This document shows positions 27,007 to 34,885 of a stretch of 64,000 bases of DNA, piece after piece. Positions within the stretch are counted from its first letter, which is position 1. Each line of letters opens with the position of its first letter. This DNA is from Pseudoxanthomonas yeongjuensis (lineage in GTDB: Bacteria > Pseudomonadota > Gammaproteobacteria > Xanthomonadales > Xanthomonadaceae). The position numbers and the translations under genes are program-made. The stretch covers positions 186,001 through 250,000 of the forward strand of contig NZ_PDWT01000002.1 of assembly GCF_010093345.1 (NCBI RefSeq). Direction: 5' to 3'. Below the pieces are notes generated by a model, which saw only the letters and a program-made list of their open reading frames with translations, searched no databases and was not told the origin of the DNA.

Positions 27007-28671
27007 TCATGGACAGGTGCCGGGCGTGGGAGTGTGGAGGCGGACGCGACCCGCCGCCGTGCCGGTCAGTCTGCCATCGGCGATGGCCAGCCGTCCGTTG
27101 ACCAGCAGGTATTCGACGCCGCGCGACAGCGCGCGCGGATGGACGTAGTCGGCCATGGGCGCGAAGCGTTCCGGATCGAACACCACGACGTCGGCAAGAT
27201 ATCCCTCGCGCAGGTAGCCGGTGTCATCGAGGCCGAGGATGTCGGCGCTCAGGCCGGTGGAGCTGCGGATGAAGTCGCCCACGTCGATGACATGGTCCCG
27301 CCTGACGTAGCGCGCGTATTTCTCCGGGAAGGTCGCGTACTGGCGCGGGTGGCCGTTGCTGCCGTCGGAGCCGGTGATCACCCAGGGCTGCTGCATGAAC
27401 AGGTCGACGTCGTCCTTGCGCATGTTGAACGAGGCCACGCTGTCGGCGGACGCCGCCGCGCGCTGCCTGCCGGTGCGCTCGCCGCCTTCGGAGATGACGC
27501 GCAATGCCGCTTCGATGGGATCGACGCCCTGCTCGCGTGCCGCTTCGGCCAGGGTCTTGCCGGTCCACGGCCAGCCGCTGCCGGTCAGCAGCAACGCATC
27601 CGCACCGCCGCGCCGGCGCAGGTTGTCGACCATCTCCGCGCGGATGCGCGCCTGCGTGGCGGCGTCCTGCAATCGCCGCAGCAACGCCTTGCGGCCGCCG
27701 TCGGCTGCCCAGCGCGGCAACAACGCGGCGCCCAGGTGGGTGCCCGAAGCCAGCCACGGATACTGGTCCGCCGTCACCCGCTGCCCGGAGGCGCGCGCCT
27801 GCTCGACCAGGTCGATGACCGCCGCGGCCTGGCCCTGGACATCCACGCCCAGCGCCTTGATGTGGGAGATGTGCACCGGGATCTCCGCGCGGCGCCCGAT
27901 CTCCAGCACTTCGCGGACCGAACCGAGCAGGCCGATGCCGTACGACGATTCGTCGCGCTGATGGGTGTCGTAAAGGCCGCCGCGTTTCGCCGCCTCGCTT
28001 GCGACGGCCACGACCTCATCGGTGCTGGAGAAACTCTGCGGTGCGTAGAACAGCCCGGTCGAGAGGCCGAACGCGCCCTCGCACATCGCGTTGGCCACCA
28101 GCCCGCGCATCTGCTGCAGCTCCTGCGCGGAAGGCACCCTGTCGTCCTGGCCCAGCACCCGCGAGCGCACCGCGCCGAAGCCGACGTACAGCGCCAGGTT
28201 GGTGCCGACGGCGTGCGTGGCGAACCAGTCGCGCTGTTCGGCGATGTCGGGCGAGCCCGAGCCATCCGAGCCGATGAAGATCGTGGTAACGCCCTGGAAC
28301 AGCCACGGCGCATTGAGACGTACGGCGGCATCGTCCGAACGGATAAAGCGGTCGGGATGCGTATGCGGGTCGATGAAGCCCGGCGCGACGATCTTGCCGG
28401 TAACATCCAGCGTGCGCGCCGCGCGGAAACGGGAAGCGGCCTCCTCGCCGACATAAACGATGCGATCTCCCGCCACCGCCACGTCGAGCAGGCGCGGTGC
28501 CGCCTCGCTACCGTCGTAGACCGTGCCGCCCAGCAACAGCAGATCGGCGGCCGGCAATGCAGGCGGCGGGCTCTGCGAGCAACCGGCCTGCACGAAAATG
28601 GTGAGCGTGGCGACAAGCAGCAGGCCTCGCACGGCTCGGCCTCGTGCCGCGTGGCCTGGCGCATCCGTCAC
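27007..28671 (-). CDS. N-acyl-D-amino acid deacylase (D-aminoacylase), lipoprotein
   Basis: 554 residues. A lipoprotein signal (LLLVATLTIFVQAGC) directs it to the envelope. The amidohydrolase barrel has DPHTHPD as the HxH metal pair, HISHIKALG as the later histidine, and ITGSDGSNGHPRQYATFP holding the catalytic Asp. In characterised D-aminoacylases a cysteine in a GNCG loop bridges metals; here the loop reads IGSDGSGS, so that Cys is replaced by Asp. It should release D-amino acids from N-acyl forms, perhaps N-acyl-D-glutamate. The GTG start overlaps the dgcA stop as GTGA, so translation is coupled. Confidence 0.83.
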   Translation of the reverse strand: MTDAPGHAARGRAVRGLLLVATLTIFVQAGCSQSPPPALPAADLLLLGGTVYDGSEAAPRLLDVAVAGDRIVYVGEEAASRFRAARTLDVTGKIVAPGFIDPHTHPDRFIRSDDAAVRLNAPWLFQGVTTIFIGSDGSGSPDIAEQRDWFATHAVGTNLALYVGFGAVRSRVLGQDDRVPSAQELQQMRGLVANAMCEGAFGLSTGLFYAPQSFSSTDEVVAVASEAAKRGGLYDTHQRDESSYGIGLLGSVREVLEIGRRAEIPVHISHIKALGVDVQGQAAAVIDLVEQARASGQRVTADQYPWLASGTHLGAALLPRWAADGGRKALLRRLQDAATQARIRAEMVDNLRRRGGADALLLTGSGWPWTGKTLAEAAREQGVDPIEAALRVISEGGERTGRQRAAASADSVASFNMRKDDVDLFMQQPWVITGSDGSNGHPRQYATFPEKYARYVRRDHVIDVGDFIRSSTGLSADILGLDDTGYLREGYLADVVVFDPERFAPMADYVHPRALSRGVEYLLVNGRLAIADGRLTGTAAGRVRLHTPTPGTCP

Positions 28672-29696
28672 GAGGCATGGCCTGAGACGGCCGCGCGCGC
28701 GATGGCCTCGGCCTGGCCCCAGAATCCGGGAGCGACCGGCTGCAAGACACCGTCATGCGACTGCACGCCGCCGCGGTGGTCGGCCTTGAACCACAGCGGA
28801 CCGTCCAGGTCGACGAACTCGGCCTCCTGCGCCACCAGGAACGCCGGGGCGATGCTCAGCGACGAAGAAATCATGCATCCGACCATGATGCGGAAGCCGC
28901 CCGTGCGCGCCGCCGCCAACAGCGACAGCGCCTCGGTCAGGCCGCCGGTCTTGTCGAGCTTGATGTTGACGACCTGGTAGCGGCCCTGCAGGCGCGGAAG
29001 GTCGGCGGCGACATGGCAGGATTCGTCGGCGCAGATCGGCACCGTCGAGGAGAACCCTTCCAGGTCGCCGTCGTCGGTCGCGGGCAGCGGCTGTTCCACC
29101 AAAGCCACGTCCAGTTCCACCAGCAGGGGTTCGATGCGGCGCAGCAGGTCGATGGTCCAGCTTTCATTCGGATCCACGATCAGGCGTGCGCCAGGCGCTG
29201 CCTGGCGCACCGCCCGGATCTGCGTGGCGGGAGCGACGGCATCGACCTTGACCTTGATCAGCCCCGCCGAGGCGATCTTCGCGGCGGCGGCGCCCATGCG
29301 TTCCGGCGTGTCCAGGCTGACGGTCAGCGCGGTGGTCAGGGCCTGCGGTTGCGCCCGGTGCAGCATCGACCAGACCGAGGTGCCGGCCAGCCTGGCGCCC
29401 AGATCCCAGAGCGCGCAGTCCACGGCGTTGCGGGCCGCGCCCGCCGGCAGCAATTGGGCGAGCTCGGCGCGCGACGATCCCGCTTCGATCGCCTTGGCGA
29501 CCAGCCGGATTTGCCGCAGGACCGAATCGACGGTTTCGCCATAGCGGGCGTACGGCACCGATTCGCCGCGGCCGCAGATCCCGCCCTGGTTGATTTCGAC
29601 GGCAATCACTTCGGCCGAGTGCTTCACTCCGCGCGAGATGCGGAACGGCGCGGCCAGCGGCCAGCTTTGATGGGCGACGCTCAGTTCGCGAAGCAT
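28668..29696 (-). CDS. dgcA: Enolase-superfamily epimerase, N-acetyl-D-glutamate racemase type (DgcA-like)
   Basis: 342 residues of the muconate-cycloisomerase/dipeptide epimerase subgroup. LIKVKVD holds the KxK acid-base lysine, VDPNESW, VEQPLP and CADESC supply the Mg ligands, and VNIKLDKTGG supplies the opposite lysine. The family includes L-Ala-D/L-Glu epimerase (YcjG) and the DgcA racemase that turns N-acetyl-D-Glu into N-acetyl-L-Glu. Direct coupling to a DUF1611 gene on one side and D-aminoacylase on the other favours DgcA. Its start lies 16 bases inside dgcN. The alternative, Ala-Glu dipeptide epimerase, cannot be excluded from sequence. Confidence 0.82.
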   Translation of the reverse strand: MLRELSVAHQSWPLAAPFRISRGVKHSAEVIAVEINQGGICGRGESVPYARYGETVDSVLRQIRLVAKAIEAGSSRAELAQLLPAGAARNAVDCALWDLGARLAGTSVWSMLHRAQPQALTTALTVSLDTPERMGAAAAKIASAGLIKVKVDAVAPATQIRAVRQAAPGARLIVDPNESWTIDLLRRIEPLLVELDVALVEQPLPATDDGDLEGFSSTVPICADESCHVAADLPRLQGRYQVVNIKLDKTGGLTEALSLLAAARTGGFRIMVGCMISSSLSIAPAFLVAQEAEFVDLDGPLWFKADHRGGVQSHDGVLQPVAPGFWGQAEAIARAAVSGHAS

Positions 29697-30736
29697 GCTT
29701 GCAACCGATCCGCGATGCGCGCCACACCCATGCCGACCGGGTCCTGGCAGGGCAGTCCGAGCAGGTCCTCGATGTCCTTGCAGATCCGCGCCGCGTTGTC
29801 CGCGCCGCCGGCCTGCGAGGTGTTCACGGCGACGCCGACGGCGACGACGTCGGGGTTGGTCAGGCGCGCGGCCTCCAGGTTGGCTTCCAGGCAGGTCTTC
29901 AGGTCCGGAACGGGGTAGTGCGGCAAGCCGCGCATGTGCGCGCGGCCGGGTTCATGGCACAGCACCAGGGCATCGGCCTGGGCGCCATGCAGCAGGCCCA
30001 GCGAGACGCCGGCGTAGGAGGGATGGAACAGCGAGCCCTGGCCTTCGATCAGGTCCCAGCCGCCATCATCGCGCGCCGGCGATATCCACTCGGCGGCGCC
30101 GGAAATGAAATCCGCCACCACCGCATCGATCGGCACGCCCGCGCCGGCGATGAAGATGCCGGTCTGGCCGGTGGCCCGGAAATCGGCACGCACGCCGCGC
30201 GACCGCAGTTCGCGTTCGATCGCCAGCGTGGTGTACATCTTGCCGACCGAACAATCGGTGCCTACCGCCAGCAGGCGCAAGCCGGCGCGGCGGCGGCCGT
30301 TGCCCACCGGCAACGCCGGCGCCTGGCGCGCATCGAACAGGAAGCGCGCGTTGCGTTCGGCGGCGGCGACGATTTCCGGGTGCGAGGTCAGGCGTTCGTG
30401 CAGGCCGGAGCCGATGTTCATGCCGGCATCCAGCGCCGCCACCACATGCCGCACGACTTCGGCATCCATCACTCCGCCGGCATTGGCCACGCCGACGATC
30501 ATGGTCTTCGCGCCGGCTTCGACGGCCTGCCTGAAATCCAGGTCCGGCAGGCCGAGCGTGGTCTTGCACTCGCTGCCCCGGAACTGGCCCACACACCACT
30601 GTGGCCGCCAATGGGCCAACCCGCGCGCGGTCTTGGCGGCCAGGTGATCCGGGGCATTGCCCAGGTAAAGCAGGTAGGGCGGCGACCACGGAGACGCGGG
30701 GATGGCCGGGGTGGGGGTTGGGTCGATCGGAAGCAT
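29681..30736 (-). CDS. dgcN: DUF1611 protein, D-glutamate N-acetyltransferase type (DgcN-like)
   Basis: 351 residues of the DUF1611 family with an N-terminal domain (YLLYLGNAPDHLAAKTARGLAHW) and a P-loop domain starting LAVGTDCSVGKMYTTLAIERELRSRG. In the described DgcN-DgcA pathway this protein acetylates D-glutamate before racemisation. The P-loop suggests nucleotide or CoA-phosphate binding. It is first in a four-gene minus-strand operon and overlaps dgcA by 16 bases. The N-terminus is proline-rich (MLPIDPTPTPAIPASPWSPP). A LysR-type palindrome lies 234 bp upstream. Confidence 0.82.
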   Translation of the reverse strand: MLPIDPTPTPAIPASPWSPPYLLYLGNAPDHLAAKTARGLAHWRPQWCVGQFRGSECKTTLGLPDLDFRQAVEAGAKTMIVGVANAGGVMDAEVVRHVVAALDAGMNIGSGLHERLTSHPEIVAAAERNARFLFDARQAPALPVGNGRRRAGLRLLAVGTDCSVGKMYTTLAIERELRSRGVRADFRATGQTGIFIAGAGVPIDAVVADFISGAAEWISPARDDGGWDLIEGQGSLFHPSYAGVSLGLLHGAQADALVLCHEPGRAHMRGLPHYPVPDLKTCLEANLEAARLTNPDVVAVGVAVNTSQAGGADNAARICKDIEDLLGLPCQDPVGMGVARIADRLQACFAN

Positions 30737-30969
30737 GGTTTTACGCGGTCCTTGATGACGTGGGTCTTGTGAGTGCGCGGCAGCGATGAGCCGACGGCAC
30801 GATTGCGGGGGGAAGCGGAAAGGCAGTTCCGTGCCCGGCCACGGACCGCAGTGGGAAAGAGGTCGCGGCTTGGACGAAAGATTGCCTGAGGAGGCGCCGC
30901 CCCGGCGCGGGATGCGACCACCTTAGCCACTGGGTCTGCGGCCCACCATTGAAAAGACGCTGTCGGTGC

Positions 30970-30984
30970 ATAGCCCAAGGTTAT
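30970..30984. promoter_or_regulatory. LysR-type operator in the dgcN/maeB control region (ATAGCCCAAGGTTAT)
   Basis: Third copy of the 15-bp T-N11-A palindrome, ATAGCC-CAA-GGTTAT. The 402-bp gap between divergent dgcN and maeB (30737-31138) otherwise holds no recognisable gene. The site is 234 bp from the dgcN start and 155 bp from the maeB start, so either promoter could be its target. Confidence 0.58.
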
Positions 30985-31138
30985 GTGTGGTGGGCACGGG
31001 ATCCACGCTGGCGAAGGTGCTGACGATGGCCCGGCTGTCCAGGCCATAGCTGTCGAGGCGGCGCGCGTGGGGCGGCAGAGTCCACGGCCGGAACGGGCGA
31101 GGTAGAATCAAGATCGTTTTTTTTCGAATGCCAAGGAA

Positions 31139-33460
31139 ATGTCCGAACAATCTCCCGTGATGCCTGATCCCGGTCAGTCCCCTTCGCAGCAACCCGACCT
31201 GAAGCAGGCTGCGCTGGAGTACCACCGCCTATCGCCGCCGGGCAAGATCAAGGTATCGCCGACCAAGCCGATGGTGACCCAGCGGGACCTGGCGCTGGCG
31301 TATTCGCCGGGGGTGGCCTTCGCCTGCGAGGCGATCGTGGAGGATCCCAACGCGGCCAGCGAGATGACCGCGCGCGGCAACCTGGTGGCGGTGGTGACCA
31401 ACGGCACGGCGGTGCTGGGCCTGGGCAACATCGGCCCGCTGGCGGGCAAGCCGGTGATGGAAGGCAAGGGCGTGCTGTTCCAGAAATTCGCCGGCATCGA
31501 TGTGTTCGACCTGGAGATCGACGAGACCGACCCGGACAAGCTGGTGGAGATCATCGCCTCGCTGGAACCGACCTTCGGCGGCATCAACCTGGAAGACATC
31601 AAGGCCCCGGAGTGCTTCATCGTGGAGCGCAAGCTGCGCGAGCGGATGAAGATTCCGGTATTCCACGACGACCAGCACGGCACCGCGATCATCGTCGGCG
31701 CGGCGATCTACAACGCCCTGGAAGTGGTCGGCAAGAAGATCGGGGACGTGAAGCTGGCCACCAGTGGCGCCGGCGCGGCCGGCATCGCCTGCCTGGACAT
31801 GCTGGTGGCGCTGGGCCTCAAACCGGAGAACATCCTGGCGGTGGACCGCGACGGCGTGCTCTACACCGGCCGCCCGCATCTGGACCCGGACAAGGCGCGT
31901 TATGCGCGCGACACCGACAAGCGCAGCCTGGCCGACATCGTCGCCGGGGCCGATATCTTCCTGGGCCTGTCCGCCGCCGGCGTGCTCAAGCCGGAGATGG
32001 TCGCGACCATGGCCGAGCGGCCGATCATCCTGGCCCTGGCCAATCCCAACCCGGAAATCGATCCGGCCGCCGCCAAGGCCGTGCGCCCGGACTGCATCAT
32101 CGCCACCGGCCGCTCGGACTATCCGAACCAGGTCAACAACGCGCTGTGCTTCCCCTACATCTTCCGTGGCGCGCTGGATGTCGGGGCCACGGTGATCAAT
32201 GAGGCGATGAAGACCGCCTGCGTCAAGGCCATCGCCGCGCTGGCGCGCCGCGAGTCCTCCGACCTGGGCGCCGCCTATGGCGACGAGATCCCCTGCTTCG
32301 GCCCCGAATACCTGATCCCGCGCCCGTTCGATCCGCGCCTGCTGGTGGAACTGGCCGGGGCGGTGGCGCAGGCGGCGATGGACTCGGGCGTGGCCCTGCG
32401 CCCGATCGCGGACATGGCCGCGTATCGCGAAAAACTCGGTCAGTTCGTCTACCGCACCAGCCTGATGATGAAGCCGGTCTACGACCGCGCCCGCGCCGAC
32501 CTCAAGCGCGTGGTCTATGCCGAAGGCGAAGAGGAAGTGGTGCTGCGCGCGGTGCAGACGGTGATCGACGACGGCCTGGCGTTCCCGATCCTGATCGGCC
32601 GCCCGGACGTGATCCAGACCCGGATCGAGCGCCTGGGCCTGCGCATGCGCGAAGGCGTGGACTTCGAGCTGACCAACCAGGGCGACGACCCGCGCTTCAA
32701 CGAGTACTGGCAGTACTACCACGCCCTGACCGAACGCCGCGGGGTGACCCCGGCGGCGGCCAAGAACCTGATGCGCTCGCGGCCCACGCTGATCGCGGCG
32801 GTGATGGTGGCGCGCGGCGAAGCCGACGCGATGGTCAGCGGCATCGTCGGCCGCTTCCACAAGAAGCTGGGCTATGTGCGCAGCGTGATCCCGCTGGATC
32901 CGGGCGTGCAATCGACCTCGGCCATGACCGGGGTGATCAACGAGCAGGGCGCCTGGTTCTTCCTCGATACGCACGTGCAGGACGATCCGACCGCCGAACA
33001 GATCGCCGAGGCCACGCTGCAGGCCAGCTACCGGCTGAAGCTGTTCGGGATCGAGCCGAAGGTGGCGCTGCTGTCGCACTCCAACTTCGGCAGCCACGAC
33101 ACCCCCAGTGCACGGAAGATGCGCGCGGTGCGCGAGCTGCTGAAACAGCGCATGCCCAAGCTGGAGATGGATGGCGAGATGCAGGGCGACACCGCCTGGG
33201 ACGAACTGCTGCGCAAGCGGATGATGCCCAACACCACGCTGAGCGGCCGCGCCAACCTGTTCGTGTTGCCGAACATCGACGCGGCCAACATCACCTACAA
33301 CATGGTCCGGGTGATGACCGATGGCGTGGCGATCGGCCCGATCCTGATGGGCATCTCCAAGCCGGTGCACATCCTGACCAGCTCCGCGACCCCGCGCCGG
33401 GTGGTCAACATGACCGCCATCGCGGCGGTGGATGCGCAGATCAGGGCGCAGCAGAAGTAG
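31139..33460 (+). CDS. maeB: NADP-dependent malic enzyme, large fused form
   Basis: 773 residues. The N-terminal two-thirds (about 20-430) is malic enzyme: [12 protein letters not shown], the catalytic region EDIKAPECF and [18 protein letters not shown], and the NADP site [16 protein letters not shown]. The remainder is a phosphotransacetylase-like domain ([34 protein letters not shown], then [26 protein letters not shown]), usual in MaeB and thought to be regulatory. It oxidises malate to pyruvate with NADPH formation. It may be co-controlled with the divergent dgc operon. Confidence 0.95.
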   Translation: MSEQSPVMPDPGQSPSQQPDLKQAALEYHRLSPPGKIKVSPTKPMVTQRDLALAYSPGVAFACEAIVEDPNAASEMTARGNLVAVVTNGTAVLGLGNIGPLAGKPVMEGKGVLFQKFAGIDVFDLEIDETDPDKLVEIIASLEPTFGGINLEDIKAPECFIVERKLRERMKIPVFHDDQHGTAIIVGAAIYNALEVVGKKIGDVKLATSGAGAAGIACLDMLVALGLKPENILAVDRDGVLYTGRPHLDPDKARYARDTDKRSLADIVAGADIFLGLSAAGVLKPEMVATMAERPIILALANPNPEIDPAAAKAVRPDCIIATGRSDYPNQVNNALCFPYIFRGALDVGATVINEAMKTACVKAIAALARRESSDLGAAYGDEIPCFGPEYLIPRPFDPRLLVELAGAVAQAAMDSGVALRPIADMAAYREKLGQFVYRTSLMMKPVYDRARADLKRVVYAEGEEEVVLRAVQTVIDDGLAFPILIGRPDVIQTRIERLGLRMREGVDFELTNQGDDPRFNEYWQYYHALTERRGVTPAAAKNLMRSRPTLIAAVMVARGEADAMVSGIVGRFHKKLGYVRSVIPLDPGVQSTSAMTGVINEQGAWFFLDTHVQDDPTAEQIAEATLQASYRLKLFGIEPKVALLSHSNFGSHDTPSARKMRAVRELLKQRMPKLEMDGEMQGDTAWDELLRKRMMPNTTLSGRANLFVLPNIDAANITYNMVRVMTDGVAIGPILMGISKPVHILTSSATPRRVVNMTAIAAVDAQIRAQQK

Positions 33461-33465
33461 GGCTT

Positions 33466-33630
33466 TCCTTCTCCCGCCGGGAGGAGGTGCCCGAAGAGCC
33501 TGCCCCCGAATGCTCTAGTCGGGGGGCGGATGAGGGAAGGAGCTATCAGGCGCTGCTGAAGCTACTGGGTTAGTCATCCTCCTTCCCTCATCCGTCGCTG
33601 CGCGCCACCTTCTCCCGGAGGGAGAAGGAA
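33466..33630. repeat. Nested inverted repeats between maeB and the STAS gene
   Basis: Inner arms at about 33526-33541 and 33580-33594 (GCGGATGAGGGAAGGA and complement) sit inside outer arms rich in CCTTCTCCC / GGGAGAAGG. The element lies between convergent genes and could end both transcripts. Confidence 0.7.
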
Positions 33631-33634
33631 CAGC

Positions 33635-34024
33635 TCAGGCTTCGTCGTCGCTTCCGTGCAGCATCTCGCGCTGCAGCTTGTCCAGGTAGGCGTCGACTTC
33701 GGCGGTGGTGGCGAAGATGTCGCTCACCGGCAGTGCCTGGACCATGTCCAGGACCTTGCGGATCTGCGCCTGCGGGTGCACCACCAGCACCTTGCCGCCC
33801 GGAGCCAGCAGCTTGCGCGCCTTGAGGATGGAACGGATGCCGGCGCTGCTGATGTAGTCCAGCCGGGCCAGCTCCAGGACCAGCACCATCGACGGATGGG
33901 CCGCGGCCAGCAGCGGTTCCAGCGCATCGTCCAGCTGCTCGTGGCTGTCGCTGTCCAGGCGCCCGGTCAGGACCACGTACTGGTTGCCGTTGACCGGCGG
34001 ATAGATGTCGACTTCCAGGCTCAT
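33635..34024 (-). CDS. STAS-domain anti-sigma factor antagonist, copy 2
   Basis: 129 residues of single STAS domain. The phosphorylatable serine lies in LDYISSAGIRSI, the canonical motif. It is a paralogue of the gene directly upstream: VVLTGRLDSDSHEQL, SAGIRSILKARKLL and GKVLVVHPQAQIRKVLDMVQALP align without gaps. Such proteins bind an anti-sigma or effector kinase when unphosphorylated. It is last in the four-gene partner-switching operon, 37 bp after its paralogue. Confidence 0.9.
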   Translation of the reverse strand: MSLEVDIYPPVNGNQYVVLTGRLDSDSHEQLDDALEPLLAAAHPSMVLVLELARLDYISSAGIRSILKARKLLAPGGKVLVVHPQAQIRKVLDMVQALPVSDIFATTAEVDAYLDKLQREMLHGSDDEA

Positions 34025-34061
34025 CCATCGCTTCCCGCGTCGCGCCTTCCGGTGGCTGCCA

Positions 34062-34451
34062 TCACTCGTCCTCGTCCTGATCTCCGCGCAACACCTTGCG
34101 CTGCATCGCATCCAGGTAGGCGTCGGCTTCGGCGGTGGAGACGAAGATCTCGTGCATCGGCACCGCCTTGACCACGTCCAGGACCTTCTGGATCTGCGCC
34201 TGCGGATTGACCAGCAGGACCTTGCCGCCATGCCCGCCCAACGCCTTGCGTGCCTTGAAGATGGAACGGATCCCGGCGCTGCTGATGTATTCCAGGCCGG
34301 CCAGGTCCAGGACCAGCGATTGCAGCTGGCGCTGCAGCAACGGCGCCAGCGCCACGTCCAGGTCCTCGTAGGAATGGGTATCCAGGCGCCCGGTCAGGGT
34401 CACGCGCTGGCTGCCGTTGCTCGGGGGCAGGATCTTGATCTGCAGGCTCAT
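34062..34451 (-). CDS. STAS-domain anti-sigma factor antagonist, copy 1
   Basis: 129 residues of STAS domain with the serine motif LEYISSAGIRSIFKARKAL and an acidic tail (GDQDEDE). It starts inside the stop of the HATPase gene (ATGA overlap), the classical coupling of an anti-sigma factor with its antagonist. It should switch between binding the HATPase and being phosphorylated by it. The next gene is a close paralogue, so two antagonists may compete for one kinase. Confidence 0.9.
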   Translation of the reverse strand: MSLQIKILPPSNGSQRVTLTGRLDTHSYEDLDVALAPLLQRQLQSLVLDLAGLEYISSAGIRSIFKARKALGGHGGKVLLVNPQAQIQKVLDVVKAVPMHEIFVSTAEADAYLDAMQRKVLRGDQDEDE

Positions 34452-34885
34452 CGCGGATTCTCCGGGGCGGGGACGCGCAGGCTGACGCGCAGCAGGTTGC
34501 AGTCGTCGATGCGCTCGTAGTGCATCGATTCGGCGATCTGGCGGATCAGGTACAGGCCCAGTCCGCCGATCGGACGGTCGAGGATATCGGCTTCCAGGTC
34601 GGGCGTCTGCGCCGACAACGGGTCGAATGGCGCGCCCTGGTCGCGGAAGCGCAGGGTCAGCAGGTCGCCGTCCATGCCGATGTCCACGGAAAGCTCGTGC
34701 TGGCCCACGTCCATGCCATCGCCGCCACCGTATTCGATGGCGTTGCTGGCCAGTTCCTCGACGATCAGACGCACGTCGCCGCGCACCCCGGCGTCGATGC
34801 CGTGCCGGGTCAGCACCGCTTCCAGCGAGGTGTTGAGGTCCTCGACGCGGGCGATTTCACCCGGGACGATCAGTCGTATCAGCAT
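34448..34885 (-). CDS. RsbW-like ATP-binding serine kinase (HATPase_c)
   Basis: 145 residues. The GHKL N-box is LIVEELASNAIEYGGGD, the G1 box is LRFRDQGAPFDP, and IGGLGLYLIRQIAESMHYER is the G2 region with the typical GGLGL. RsbW/SpoIIAB-type kinases sequester a partner and phosphorylate STAS antagonists. No sigma factor gene is adjacent, so the output may be a remote sigma factor or another effector. It overlaps the phosphatase gene by 29 bases and the STAS gene by 4. Confidence 0.9.
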   Translation of the reverse strand: MLIRLIVPGEIARVEDLNTSLEAVLTRHGIDAGVRGDVRLIVEELASNAIEYGGGDGMDVGQHELSVDIGMDGDLLTLRFRDQGAPFDPLSAQTPDLEADILDRPIGGLGLYLIRQIAESMHYERIDDCNLLRVSLRVPAPENPR

